From an uncultured Pelagibacteraceae bacterium (GTDB lineage Bacteria; Pseudomonadota; Alphaproteobacteria; Pelagibacterales; Pelagibacteraceae), in contig CACMOQ010000007.1 of assembly GCA_902615445.1 (NCBI GenBank), forward strand, positions 1 through 64,000: a stretch of DNA of 64,000 nt, given 5' to 3'. The notes under the pieces were generated by a model. The model was not told where the DNA came from and searched no databases. It worked only from the letters and a program-made list of their open reading frames with translations. Within the stretch, counting starts at the first letter, position 1; every line of letters begins with the position of its first letter. The translations under genes were made by a program, and so were the position numbers. Of the stretch, positions 1-10,900 are shown piece after piece.

Positions 1-1184
1 AAAAGAAAAATAAGATTAAAGCTTTTTTACTTGTTGCCCCATTATTGTTGTTCATAATCATTACATATGTATTTCCAATAGGAGATATGCTTATGAGAAG
101 TGTTGATGATAAAATGGTCACAGAAATGCTTCCTAAAACTTTTAAGTCAATGGAAAAATGGGATGGAGAAGACCTTCCACCTGAAGAGGTATTTGAGGCT
201 TTTTATTTTGATTTCCAAAAATTAATTGAAGAGGAAAGAGAAGGAAAATTATCAACCCAACTTAATTATACAAAAAATGGATTTAAAAGTATTATCAAAA
301 AATTAAGACGAAAGTCTAAATCTTTTGAGGAAGGAAATTACAAAGAACAAATCATGTCTGTTCATCGAAGATGGGCTGATGTTGAATATTGGAGGGCAAT
401 TAAAAGAAGAGCACCTGCATATACGTATCAAAAATACTTAAAAGGAGTTGATATGTATGAAAATGAAAAGGGAGAAATAATTAATGTACCTGAGGATAGA
501 AGAGTTCACAGAATTTTATGGCTAAGAACTTTAGAAATTGCTTTTTTTGTTACTGTGTTTTGTTTCTTGATGGCTTATCCAATAGCACATTTACTTGCAA
601 CATTGCCAATGAAGTACAGTAATTTATTGATGATTTGTGTCTTACTTCCTTTTTGGACCTCCTTACTTGTAAGAACAGCCAGTTGGATGATCCTTTTACA
701 ACAGCAAGGTATAGTCAATGATTTCTTTGTCATGATTGGACTAGTAAGCGATGATAACAGACTAGAAATGATGTTTAATAAAACTGGTAGTTACGTTGCA
801 ATGACCCAAATATTACTACCTTTTATGGTGCTTCCACTTTACAGTGTGATGAAAACAATCTCCCCAAGTTTAATGAGAGCTGGTAAGTCATTAGGTGGAA
901 CCCCTTTTGTAGCTTTTTGGAAGGTCTATTTTCCTTTAACAATCCCAGGTATCGGAGCTGGATGTTTATTAGTTTTCATTTTAGCAATAGGTTATTACAT
1001 TACTCCTGCTTTAGTTGGCGGAGCCTCAGGAACATTGATAAGTAACCAGATAGCATTTCATATGAAAAGTACTCTCGATTGGAGCTTTGCTTCAGCAATG
1101 GGACTAATGTTGCTAAGTGGAGTATTAGTCATTTACTGGCTGTACAATAAATTAGTTGGAATAGATAATATTAAATTAGGATAA
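1..1184 (+). CDS. Spermidine/putrescine-type ABC transporter permease (PotB-like), 5' end cut by window
   Basis: Inner-membrane permease of a PotABCD-type importer. The frame is open from base 3 to the stop, and the codons before the first possible TTG start (position 45) still encode the hydrophobic first membrane segment, so the true start lies upstream of the window. The C-terminal half has several membrane segments and the EAA loop that contacts the ATPase (nt about 880-955, ASLGG-type motif seen as KSLGG followed by FPLTIPG). Between the first and second membrane segments there is an unusually long charged stretch of roughly 145 residues (nt about 100-530), much longer than in ordinary PotB proteins. 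The second permease follows after 5 bases. The substrate is probably a polyamine or related cation, but this is not proved by sequence. Confidence 0.85.
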   Translation, partial: KKNKIKAFLLVAPLLLFIIITYVFPIGDMLMRSVDDKMVTEMLPKTFKSMEKWDGEDLPPEEVFEAFYFDFQKLIEEEREGKLSTQLNYTKNGFKSIIKKLRRKSKSFEEGNYKEQIMSVHRRWADVEYWRAIKRRAPAYTYQKYLKGVDMYENEKGEIINVPEDRRVHRILWLRTLEIAFFVTVFCFLMAYPIAHLLATLPMKYSNLLMICVLLPFWTSLLVRTASWMILLQQQGIVNDFFVMIGLVSDDNRLEMMFNKTGSYVAMTQILLPFMVLPLYSVMKTISPSLMRAGKSLGGTPFVAFWKVYFPLTIPGIGAGCLLVFILAIGYYITPALVGGASGTLISNQIAFHMKSTLDWSFASAMGLMLLSGVLVIYWLYNKLVGIDNIKLG

Positions 1185-1189
1185 ATAAA

Positions 1190-2044
1190 ATGGCTTTACC
1201 CAAATATACAGAACCACATTATAGAATTTGGCACTATGTTTATTTGACAATCTGTGCAGCAGTATTCTTTTTTCTCGTTGCACCATTGTTTGTTATTTTT
1301 CCATTATCTTTTAATGCCGAGGAATTTTTAGTTTTTTCAGATGGAATGAAACGTTTAGATCCTGATGCGTTTTCTTTAAGATGGTATCAAGATATGATTT
1401 ATGGGACTAAAAACCCTTGGGGATTAGCTGCAAAAAATAGTTTTATAATTGCTATCTTTGCAACAATAGGCTCTGTCATACTGGGAACAGTAGCAGCTTT
1501 AGGTTTGAGTAGTAGACATATGCCGTACAAAGGTTTAATCATGGCAGTATTAATCTCACCAATGATAGTTCCTTTAATTATTTCAGGTGTAGCAATATTT
1601 TTCTTTATGGCTAAAGTTGGATTAGCAGCCACACACACGGGAATAGTTCTCGCGCATATTATTTTGGGGACACCATTTGTTGTTATTACAGTAACCGCAA
1701 CTCTTTCAGGATTTGATCATAGCGTGACAAGAGCAGCTGCTAGTTTGGGCAGTGATCCTGTAAATACATTTATGAAAATAACTTTACCACTTATTTTGCC
1801 TGGAGTAATATCTGGAGGATTGTTTGCATTTGTTACTTCATTTGATGAGGTAGTGGTTGTTTTATTTTTAGCTGGATTAGAAAACACAACCATTCCAATT
1901 CAAATGTGGACGGGTTTAAGAGAGCAATTAAGCCCAACCATTCTTGCTGTTGCAACTTGTCTAATTATATTATCAACATTAATATTAGTGACCGCTGAAC
2001 TTTTAAGACGAAGATCTGAAAGACTCAGAGGTATAAATCGATAA
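1190..2044 (+). CDS. Spermidine/putrescine-type ABC transporter permease (PotC-like)
   Basis: Second inner-membrane permease of the importer, 284 residues, close to the usual PotC size. About six hydrophobic segments are visible, with the EAA loop near residues 182-205 (AAASLG, then a TLPLILPG turn). It starts 5 bases after the PotB-like gene and so is translated from the same transcript. The ATPase and binding protein are not in the window and presumably lie upstream. Family assignment is secure; the substrate (putrescine, spermidine or another organic cation) is inferred only from similarity to PotC. Confidence 0.87.
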   Translation: MALPKYTEPHYRIWHYVYLTICAAVFFFLVAPLFVIFPLSFNAEEFLVFSDGMKRLDPDAFSLRWYQDMIYGTKNPWGLAAKNSFIIAIFATIGSVILGTVAALGLSSRHMPYKGLIMAVLISPMIVPLIISGVAIFFFMAKVGLAATHTGIVLAHIILGTPFVVITVTATLSGFDHSVTRAAASLGSDPVNTFMKITLPLILPGVISGGLFAFVTSFDEVVVVLFLAGLENTTIPIQMWTGLREQLSPTILAVATCLIILSTLILVTAELLRRRSERLRGINR

Positions 2045-2056
2045 AAATATCATTAC

Positions 2057-4279
2057 ATGAATATAAAAAATGTTGTAGTGATTGGTTCGGGTACAATGGG
2101 AAGTGGTATTGCGGCTCACTTATGTAATGCAAATATCCCAGTTACATTGTTAGATTTAAAAACTGAAATTAGTGAGAAAGCTAGGGAAAGAATTCATAAA
2201 TCTAGACCACCTTTGCTAATTGATAAATCAAAAATAAATAATATTAAAATTGGAAATATATCTGATAATTTTGATGTAGTTAAGGAAGCTGACTGGATAG
2301 TTGAAGCAGTTGTTGAAAGAATTGATGTAAAACATCAAATTTATGAAAAAATATTTAAGTCAAGAAAAGCAGGTGCAATTGTTTCATCTAATACATCCTC
2401 AATACCTATTAAAGTTTTATCTCAAAATTTAACGGATACAGAAAAAAAAGATTTCTGTATAACTCATTTTTTTAATCCCGTCAGATATATGGGTCTATTA
2501 GAAATTGTAAAAAATGAGAACACTGATTTAAATAAGATTAATCAATTAAAAGAATTTTGTGAAATTGAGCTTGGTAAAGGTGCTATTGTTTGCAATGATA
2601 CACCGGGATTTTTAGGAAATAGAGTAGGTGTTTATGCTATGCAAATAGCAATGACTGAAGCTTTTAAGATGAAGCTATCAGTCGAAGAGGCAGATGCGAT
2701 TTTTGGAAGACCAATGGGTATCCCAAAGACAGGTGTTTTTGGTCTTTATGATTTAATTGGGATTGATTTAATGGCTGACGTTTTAAAAAGCTTTATTAAA
2801 GAATTACCTAAAACTGATGAATTTCATGAGGTAGCAAAAGAAATTCCATTAGTAAAAAAATTAATTGAAACTGGTTACACTGGAAGAAAAGGTAAAGGTG
2901 GCTTTTATAGAATAAATAAATCTGGAGCAACCAAAGTGATGGAAGCAATTAATCTTGAAACAGGTGATTACTTGCCTAGTAAAAAGATTGATATAAAATC
3001 TGATAAAGTAGACCTTAGTGGACTAATAAATAGAAAAGATAGATATGGTGAATATGCATGGTCAGTAATTTCAAAAATTATAAAATATGCCTCATCGCTA
3101 GTTCCTGGAATTACTAACCAATTTAATGACATTGATGAAGCAATGAGGCTTGGTTTCAACTGGGCTAAGGGACCATTTGAAATGTTAGAGGAAATTGGTG
3201 TTAAAAATTTTTTTAATAAAGTAGACGATTTTAGTGGAAACAATTTTTTAGAGGAATTGAATAAAAGTAAAAATGAAAATTTTTATGGTGAAAGACAAAA
3301 ATACACTAACATTGAAACGCTGGGTAAAGTTAAAAAAACTGCTGTAAGATTAGATGGTAATGACTCTGCAAAAATTTTTAGATTCAATGACTATAATATT
3401 GTAGAGTTTACCACTAAAGCCAATGCTTTAGATTATGACTCAATGGATGCCCTTAAAAAAGCAACAGATAAACCACTAATAATTATAAATGAAAGTATGC
3501 AATTTTCAGCAGGAGTAAATTTAACTTATACGATGCAATTTGCAGAAAAAAATGATTTTAAATCAATAGAAAAATTTATTAAATATTTTCAAGAAACTTG
3601 TAAGCATTTAAAATATTCTAAACATCCTGTTATTTCTGCCCCATCAGGTTTAACTCTTGGAGGGGGGTTTGAGGTAATGGTTCAAAGTAATTTTGTTGCA
3701 TCTCATACTAATATAGTCGTAGGACTGGTTGAGACTATTGTTGGGTTAATTCCAGCAGGTGGAGGCTGTAAAGAAATGTTAGGAAGATGGTTAGAAACTG
3801 AAGAGGCAAAAAAAGATCCAAATTTTGCACCACTTAAAGTGTTTGATATTATTGGCTATGGTAAAACAGCAACTTCACCTGTAGAAGCTGAACCATTAAA
3901 ATATTTAAGACCTAGCGATAAAAAAATAATGAATAGAAACAGTTTATTGGAAGTTTCAAAAAAAATCATCAGCGAAAATAAAGATTTTAAAACACCCAAA
4001 GAGTTAAAATTTAATTTACCTGGAGAAAGTGTTAGAATCGAAATGAATAAAATTATTGAAAAACTTTATAATGAAAAAGTTATTTTAGACCATGGTGTTA
4101 ATGTTGCAAAGGAATTAGCAAATGTTTTAAGCGGCGGAGATACAACAATAAATAAAACATTATCAGAGGATGATTTGTTTAAATTAGAATTAAATGCATT
4201 TATGAAATTGATTGAAACTAATAAAACTCAAGATAGAATAAGACATACATTGTCTACAGGAAAACCCTTAAATAACTAA
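2057..4279 (+). CDS. Fused 3-hydroxyacyl-CoA dehydrogenase / enoyl-CoA hydratase (FadB/FadJ type, dehydrogenase first)
   Basis: A 740-residue bifunctional beta-oxidation enzyme: hydration of enoyl-CoA and NAD-dependent oxidation of 3-hydroxyacyl-CoA. The N-terminus has a Rossmann motif GSGTMGSG (residues 10-17), the dehydrogenase catalytic region THFFNPV with His137, and a C-terminal dehydrogenase domain. The crotonase domain is in the C-terminal third, with an oxyanion loop GGGFEV (Glu539) and the second acid in GLVETIVG (about Glu559). In E. coli FadB the hydratase comes first, so the domain order here is reversed. It begins 12 bases after the PotC-like gene; co-transcription is possible but the functional link is unclear. 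Its 3' end overlaps the convergent regulator by 4 bases. Confidence 0.88.
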   Translation: MNIKNVVVIGSGTMGSGIAAHLCNANIPVTLLDLKTEISEKARERIHKSRPPLLIDKSKINNIKIGNISDNFDVVKEADWIVEAVVERIDVKHQIYEKIFKSRKAGAIVSSNTSSIPIKVLSQNLTDTEKKDFCITHFFNPVRYMGLLEIVKNENTDLNKINQLKEFCEIELGKGAIVCNDTPGFLGNRVGVYAMQIAMTEAFKMKLSVEEADAIFGRPMGIPKTGVFGLYDLIGIDLMADVLKSFIKELPKTDEFHEVAKEIPLVKKLIETGYTGRKGKGGFYRINKSGATKVMEAINLETGDYLPSKKIDIKSDKVDLSGLINRKDRYGEYAWSVISKIIKYASSLVPGITNQFNDIDEAMRLGFNWAKGPFEMLEEIGVKNFFNKVDDFSGNNFLEELNKSKNENFYGERQKYTNIETLGKVKKTAVRLDGNDSAKIFRFNDYNIVEFTTKANALDYDSMDALKKATDKPLIIINESMQFSAGVNLTYTMQFAEKNDFKSIEKFIKYFQETCKHLKYSKHPVISAPSGLTLGGGFEVMVQSNFVASHTNIVVGLVETIVGLIPAGGGCKEMLGRWLETEEAKKDPNFAPLKVFDIIGYGKTATSPVEAEPLKYLRPSDKKIMNRNSLLEVSKKIISENKDFKTPKELKFNLPGESVRIEMNKIIEKLYNEKVILDHGVNVAKELANVLSGGDTTINKTLSEDDLFKLELNAFMKLIETNKTQDRIRHTLSTGKPLNN

Positions 4280-4608
4280 ATAAATATTTTTTGCTGTTGG
4301 TTGTGCCACTTTTCAAGGACTGGTTTGAGTTGTTCGCAAGAAAAATATTTTTTTCTTTTGTCACTTTTATCAACAAATTTTTTTAAGTAACCTAACTTAA
4401 CACCCTCTGATAGAATAGTTTGTATCGTCGTTCGACTAACTGTTGAATTAGTAATTTTACATAAATCTTCAAAAGTAATTTTTTCATGTCCATAAATATA
4501 AAACGTTATTATTACATGAATTTTGGTTTTAAATATAAATGATATTTCATTCGAGTCATTTACGTGGTTAACCAAATCTTTTGCTATTCTAGAAAATTTA
4601 TTTCGCAT
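4276..4608 (-). CDS. Small winged-helix transcriptional regulator (MarR-like)
   Basis: A 110-residue basic protein. Residues about 40-100 read as a winged helix: a helix-turn-helix stretch ITFEDLCKITNSTVSRTTIQ followed by LGYLKKFVDKSDKRKKYF, which looks like the wing with its Asp/Lys/Arg turn. I cannot place it in a named subfamily. It is convergent with the beta-oxidation gene (4-base overlap) and divergent from the two-partner secretion operon across a 304-base spacer that contains palindromes, so either itself or the exoprotein operon is a plausible target. Regulation of the operon is inference only. Confidence 0.65.
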   Translation of the reverse strand: MRNKFSRIAKDLVNHVNDSNEISFIFKTKIHVIITFYIYGHEKITFEDLCKITNSTVSRTTIQTILSEGVKLGYLKKFVDKSDKRKKYFSCEQLKPVLEKWHNQQQKIFI

Positions 4609-4912
4609 ACTATAAAATATTGTTATTAAAATTTAACAGTATTTTTTATTTACACAGATAACCAATGTTTTTTTCAATTTTTAGCTATGCAATTTAATCA
4701 ATTTAGAATTAATCATTTTTAGTGAATTATATTCTAATTCATATTCAAACAAACATTCAAAATTAGGGTTTTTTTAATCAAATATACTATTAAAATTTGG
4801 TAGTAAATTTTACTGCGAATTTAAAACTGTATTACTTTAAGTAATGTCAGATAAAATCTATATGATTAAGGGATTCAAGTAACTTTAAGAAATATTAGAA
4901 ATTTAAAGCAAA
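4609..4912. promoter_or_regulatory. Divergent intergenic region with two odd-centred palindromes
   Basis: This 304-base A+T-rich spacer separates the minus-strand winged-helix gene from the plus-strand exoprotein gene, so promoters for both should lie here. Two short palindromes are visible: AGTAAATTTTACT at 4802-4814 (6+1+6) and ATTACTTTAAGTAAT at 4831-4845 (7+1+7), about 100 and 70 bases before the exoprotein start. Both carry AGTAA/TTACT half-sites and could be operators. No open frame of convincing quality, tRNA or repeat was seen. In such A+T-rich DNA short palindromes also arise by chance. Confidence 0.4.
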
Positions 4913-7900
4913 ATGAAAATATTAATAAATAAATTTATTAATTGGTTTTTAATATTTTTTTTAAGCCTAACAAGCACTAATTCATATGTTTTTGCTCAAA
5001 ATATTGATCAATTTGCCCTACCAACAGGCGGAAAAGTAGTAAGTGGAAACATTATCATCAACCAGCCTAACATCGGAAGACTTGATGTAAATCAAACGAC
5101 TAAACAAGGTATCGTTAATTGGAATACTTTTAACGTAGGTTCAAGCGCATCGGTCTATTTTAATCAACCGACTAATAAATCTACTATTTTAAATAATGTA
5201 GTTAGTGGAAAATCAATTATTAATGGCTCTATTTTTTCAAATGGAAGACTAATACTAGTAAATCCCACAGGTATATTAATGGGACCTACCTCAGCTGTAA
5301 GAGCAGAGGGTGCGATATTATCAACTCTAAATATTACAAATCAAAATTATCTAAATAATAACTTAGAGTTTTCATCAGATAAGCTATCCAAATTAACCGC
5401 AAGTGGAAAAATTGATGCTCAATACGTAGCTTTAATTTCTCCAGAAATAAATAACAAAGGTCAAATTATTGCTAAAGCTTCAACCGCCCTTGCAGCTGGA
5501 GATGATGTTTTGTTAAGTATTAGTGGAAACAACAAGCTTACTGTGAAAGTAAAACCATCTAAACTTAAATCACTTGCAAATAATGAGGGAACAATTGAAA
5601 CTAAAAATGGAATAGTAACAATAAAAGCTGATGCTGCACAAAGTTTAGTTGATGAAACAATTAAAATAACTGATGCAAAAGCACAGGGCCTGGCGTCAGT
5701 AAATGGTGTTATCAAATTAGTTTCAAATACAGGATCTATCGAAGCAAGTGAAATTAAAATCGATGCAGGATCGAAAGGTGAAGCAACCATCTCGGGCAAA
5801 TTAGATGCTAATTCTTCAACAGGTGAGGGTGGCGATATTGAAATTACTGGTAAAGAATTAAACCTAGTATCTGCAAAACTTAGCGCAGATGGTAAAGAAG
5901 GTGGTGGTAAAATATTAATAGGCGGAGATTGGCAAGGTAAAGGGGATTTGCTTCAGTCAACATATACTTCAATAGATAAAAATTCAGTATTATCAGCTAG
6001 TGCAACAGAAAGTGGAGCTGGTGGTACTATAGTCGCATGGTCAAACATTAAAGATAGCAATTCAATTACAAGTGTCTATGGAACTTTAAAAGCAACAGGT
6101 ATAAATAAAGATGGTGGTCAAATTGAAACTTCTGGAGCAACCTTAAATTATAATGGAATTAAAGTAGACACAAGTTCAGTAAGTGGTAGTTATGGTAATT
6201 GGTTACTCGATCCAACAAATCTAACTGTTGGTTCATCTGAGGCTTCAACATATGTAAGTAATTTAGCATCTACAAATGTTAATGTAACTGCAGATAACAC
6301 CATTACTGTTAACAGCGCTATTTCTTATGGTGGTGGAAGATCCAACGGAACTCTAACCTTTACATCCACCTCAACAGTTTTAAATGCAAATGTTGGATCG
6401 AGTAATAACTCATTAAATGTTATTTTTGCATCAGCGGTTAAACTTGGAGCAGATGTAACTATAAATACTCGAGGAGGTGACTTAACTTTAAATAGTACAC
6501 TAGACAGTAATACTAGCACAGCAAAAGGATTGACGGTATCAGGATCATCTGGATCAGCCACATTTAGTGGGAATATTGGCTCAACTTACAGACTTTCAGG
6601 AATAGATGTTACTGCGGGGACTATCAACATTGGTGGAAATATCTCCACAGATTCATCAGCTGGAACTTATTCAACTTCTTCTCTAGGAGCTGCAGGATGG
6701 ATAAGAAGCGATTATAACGGTTATTTTGGAGAATGGAACAATGGGCATGTTAACGATAATACAAATTTATTTAATAATACTCCTTTTGCTACCCATAACG
6801 TAACGAGCATCTATCAGGGTGATCCTGGATCTTATAAATCTTACAGATACGAGGGATATTTTAAACCTAATGCCTCTGGATCTTGGAGATTACAAGTAGG
6901 TGCTGACGATAGTGTGATATCTTATGTAGGAAATGCTGGCCAAACATTAGCTAGTTTAAAGTCTGCTGTACAAAATTCAAATAGATTTAATCATTCAGAC
7001 AAAAGTGCTTATTTATGGGCATACCGTCCAGGAAGACACGGAGTTCAATATCACGAAAGAGATAGAACTTTTACTGCTAATGAAGTTATGCCGTTTTTGT
7101 ATTTTTGGGGAGAAGCAACTGGAGGTGCAGCAGCAAGAATGCGTATACGAAATCCTAGCAATCAGTGGTCTGGTTGGACCAATAATTATCAAACTGGAGG
7201 TGCTACAGTATTTTACAGGTCGTATACATCTGAAAACGTAAGTTCAGCTAATGACGATATAAGATTAAATGGAAATGTTGTTCTAACATCTAATTCAACA
7301 ATAGATGCTAATAACGACTCCATTACTTTCACAGGAACAGTAAATGGAAATTCTTCAGGAAGAAATTTAGTTGTAGATGCTGGGACAGATAACGTAACTT
7401 TCTCTGGTGCCGTTGGTGGATCAACTGCACTAAATGATATTACGGTAAATGGTGCAGCTTTGAGCGCAGCAGCTGTCACAGCCTCTGGTGATGTTTCAGT
7501 TACAAACAGTGGAACAAGTACTATATCAGGAGTGATTGCGGCAAACTCATTTACAAAAGCTGGGGCTGGTCAATTAACATTTAAACCTTCTAACGCGACA
7601 GGATCTATAACTTTAAACGCAGGTTCAGCTGTATTGAGTGCAGATTCTCAAATGAACAATCTAAGTGGTTCAGCAAATATTAATATATCCAGTAATGATA
7701 TTTCTTTAAATAACAGTTCTTCAACTACTTATTCAGGAGTATTAAGCGGTTCAGGAAATTTAATAAAAACTGGAAATGAAACAATAACATTGTCGGGAAC
7801 AAATACTTATTCAGGTAATACCACAATTAGCGCTGGAACATTGTCTGTTTCAGGAAGATTGGGAAGTGGAACATATTCAGGCACTATTGCTAACAGCGGA

Positions 7901-10900
7901 ATATTTTCATACACATCAAGTTCAGCACAAACTTTATCTGGAGTAATATCTGGCTCTGGACAAATAACTAAATCAGGATCGTCAACTTTGACTTTATCTG
8001 CTGCTAATACTTATACAGGTGGTACTACAATTAGTGCCGGGGCAATTACTGTTTCTGGATTGTTGGGTAATGGATCTTATGCAGGTTCAATTAGTAATGC
8101 AGGTACATTAACTTTAAGTTCAGGCTCAGCACAAACCTTATCAGGTGTAATTTCAGGTAGTGGAGGAATTACAAAATCAGGTAGTGGAAATTTAACACTT
8201 TCAGGAAATAGTAATTTTACTGGAGCTGTAACTTTATCAACTGGAACATTAATAGCTGCAGCTAATAATTCGTTAGGTAGTTCACCTTCTATTAATTCAA
8301 GTGCTAGTAAAGTATTAAAAGTCTCTGATGGAGTTACATTACCATCTCTTGATGTAACCGGAGCTATATCTTTAGAGTCAGATATAACAACTACAGGAGC
8401 ACAAAGTTATTCTGCAGCAACAGTTATTGGAGCTAGTTCAGGTGCTGCAGTAACTTTAGCAACTACAAATTCAAATATAACCTTTAGTGATAATGTAAAT
8501 ATTTATCAAAATACTACAATTAATACTGGTTCAGGGGCAGGTAATGTATCATTTGGCGGAACTCTTGGTTCAGTTTCAGGTGGAACAGCAAGAAATTTAA
8601 TTGTAAATGCTGGAGGTGGAAATGTAACTTTTTCAGGAAATATCAAAGGTGGAAATTCCGTTACATCAACTTATCTTACATCAAGCACTCACACAACAAC
8701 TCAAAATGGATCCAATCCTTATACAATTAGTAAAGATCTAGGTTCGGACTGGACCTATGAGGCAAAATATAATTCTTCAGGATGGAGTGGAAACTTAAAT
8801 ACCATATTTTCTTACGGACACTACACAAAAGGTATTCTGATCAGATCACCAAATAGAGGAGATAGTTTTTATGTTAGAGGACAAAATCAAGGACCATTAG
8901 ATTTATTTGGTCAAGGAAGTAATGGAACAGCTGGAAATTGGAGAACTGTAAAAATTACTTATAATAACAATATTGCAAAAGTTTATGTTGATGGTTCAGA
9001 GGCATTTAATGGAACAAATGCAAAATCATCTGGCAATGTAATTAATCCAACAACTAAAACTATTATGATAGGTCGAGCTCATCATGCAAGCAACGAAGGT
9101 CTAGCAGCTACTATAAAAGATATAACTATTGTTACAGATGCAAGTGACAGTGGAGTTGCACTTAATGATTTAACCGTAACAGGGGCAGTTATATCTGCAA
9201 GTGGAGAAATTTCAGTGGATGGTGATATATCAATTAGAAACTCTGGAACTTCAACATTGTCTGGAGTTATTTCAGGATCAAATAATTTAGCAAAATTTGG
9301 AACAGGAACTTTAAATTTATCAGGTGTAAATACGTACACAGGAACAACAACAATTAACGCAGGTAAGCTAAAAGTATCAGGTAGTGGTAAATTAGGAAGT
9401 GGAAGTTATTCTGCAAATGTTATCAATAATGGAACATTTGAATATGGTTCTAGCGCAACACAAACAATATCTAGTACAATTTCTGGATCAGGAGATTTAA
9501 CAGTAAGCGGTGGAGCATTGACATTATCAGGAACAAATACATACACTGGCGCTGTTAATATAAGCAATGGAGGTGCTTTGATAGCTGGATCTGCCAGAGC
9601 TTTAGGCGCATCCGCTCCATCATTAACATCAACATCAACCTCAGATCAGTTTAGCGTTTCAGACGGTGTAACTTTGGCCTCTTTAAGAATAAACGGTGCA
9701 GTAAGATTGAATTCAGGAATAACGACTACTGGAGTGCAGAATTATAATGGAAATGTTTTAGTTGCCTCAGGTTCTAGAGGCTCCCCAGTTGAATTTACAA
9801 CTACAAATTCGAATATTAATTTTGGTGGTACTTTAAAAGGACAAGGTAATGCTAAAGCAAGATCAATGACGGTTAACGCTGGTTCAGGAAATGTAACCTA
9901 TGGGGATAGAGTTGGTTATGCTTTTAATTTAGAAATAGTTGATCCAACTAATACTACTGATAGTTTTTATACGATGATAACAACAGCTAACAATATAACC
10001 CTTAAAGGTGATGTTATGACTTATGAGCAACAAAGGTATAACGGAGATGTTTTAATAGGCAGTACGGGTAGCAATGGAACTACAAGAACAGTATTATCTA
10101 TGGACCCAGCGGTTATATTCAATGGAAAAGTAGATGACACAGTGTCTGGCAAACATTCTCTAATTGCAAAAGCAGTTGAAATTGACAGAGGAGTAAATTC
10201 TATTCCTACGGTTCAATTTAAATCAACAGTTGGATCTGTCAAAAAATTAAGATCCTACACTGGTTTAACTGGATACCAAGTATCAGGCGCAAGATGGGGA
10301 ACTATTAACCCAAGTTCAGCTTTTGGTACCACAACTGGAGTTGGTCAGAAAATGACAGGTGGAGGATTATCAAACGCTTTAAAAGAAAAAGCTAAAAGAG
10401 CCGCTAAAACAGCCGCAAAATTTAAACCAATAAATGAGTTTGGTCCAGGCCCTATGAAGTTTAATATGTTTAGAGGTGGAAATAGTATTGGTTTTACAAA
10501 AAGCGTTGAAATTGTTTACGCTGACAACCCAAAATTTGGAGATATAAAAGCAAGACCAGGTGGTAATAATTTTAAAATCGGTAAACCTTTAGCAAGAGGA
10601 AAAGTTGAGGGTAATAATCCTTCCGGACAAGGATTTTTTGGAAGATTATTCGGAGGTCCAAAAGGTAATCCATCAAACTTTAAGCCTTCTAATATTGAAA
10701 CTGCAAAAGATTTTAATGCGCCACCGAAGCAATTTAGAGATATAAAAGAATTGTTTAAATCATTCGATGGCAAACCACAAAAAGGTGAGTTTTTTAATCC
10801 ATATAAGCTTGGCTCTAAACCAAATCAAAGAATAGAAAACAAACCCAAAATTGAAAATAATCAAGGCTTAAACAACATAGATACTAATCCTGATGCGAGA

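Noticed and set aside
5461-5799. Open frame on the minus strand inside the exoprotein gene (similar ones at 6325, 7213, 9082 and 10516)
   Set aside because: They mirror the codon pattern of the Ser/Thr/Gly-rich repeats, have low-complexity Pro/Val/Ser translations and no homology-like motifs.
7361-9910. Repeats inside the exoprotein gene considered as CRISPR or mobile element
   Set aside because: Repeats are in frame, diverged and encode beta-strand motifs; no fixed spacer length and no transposase.
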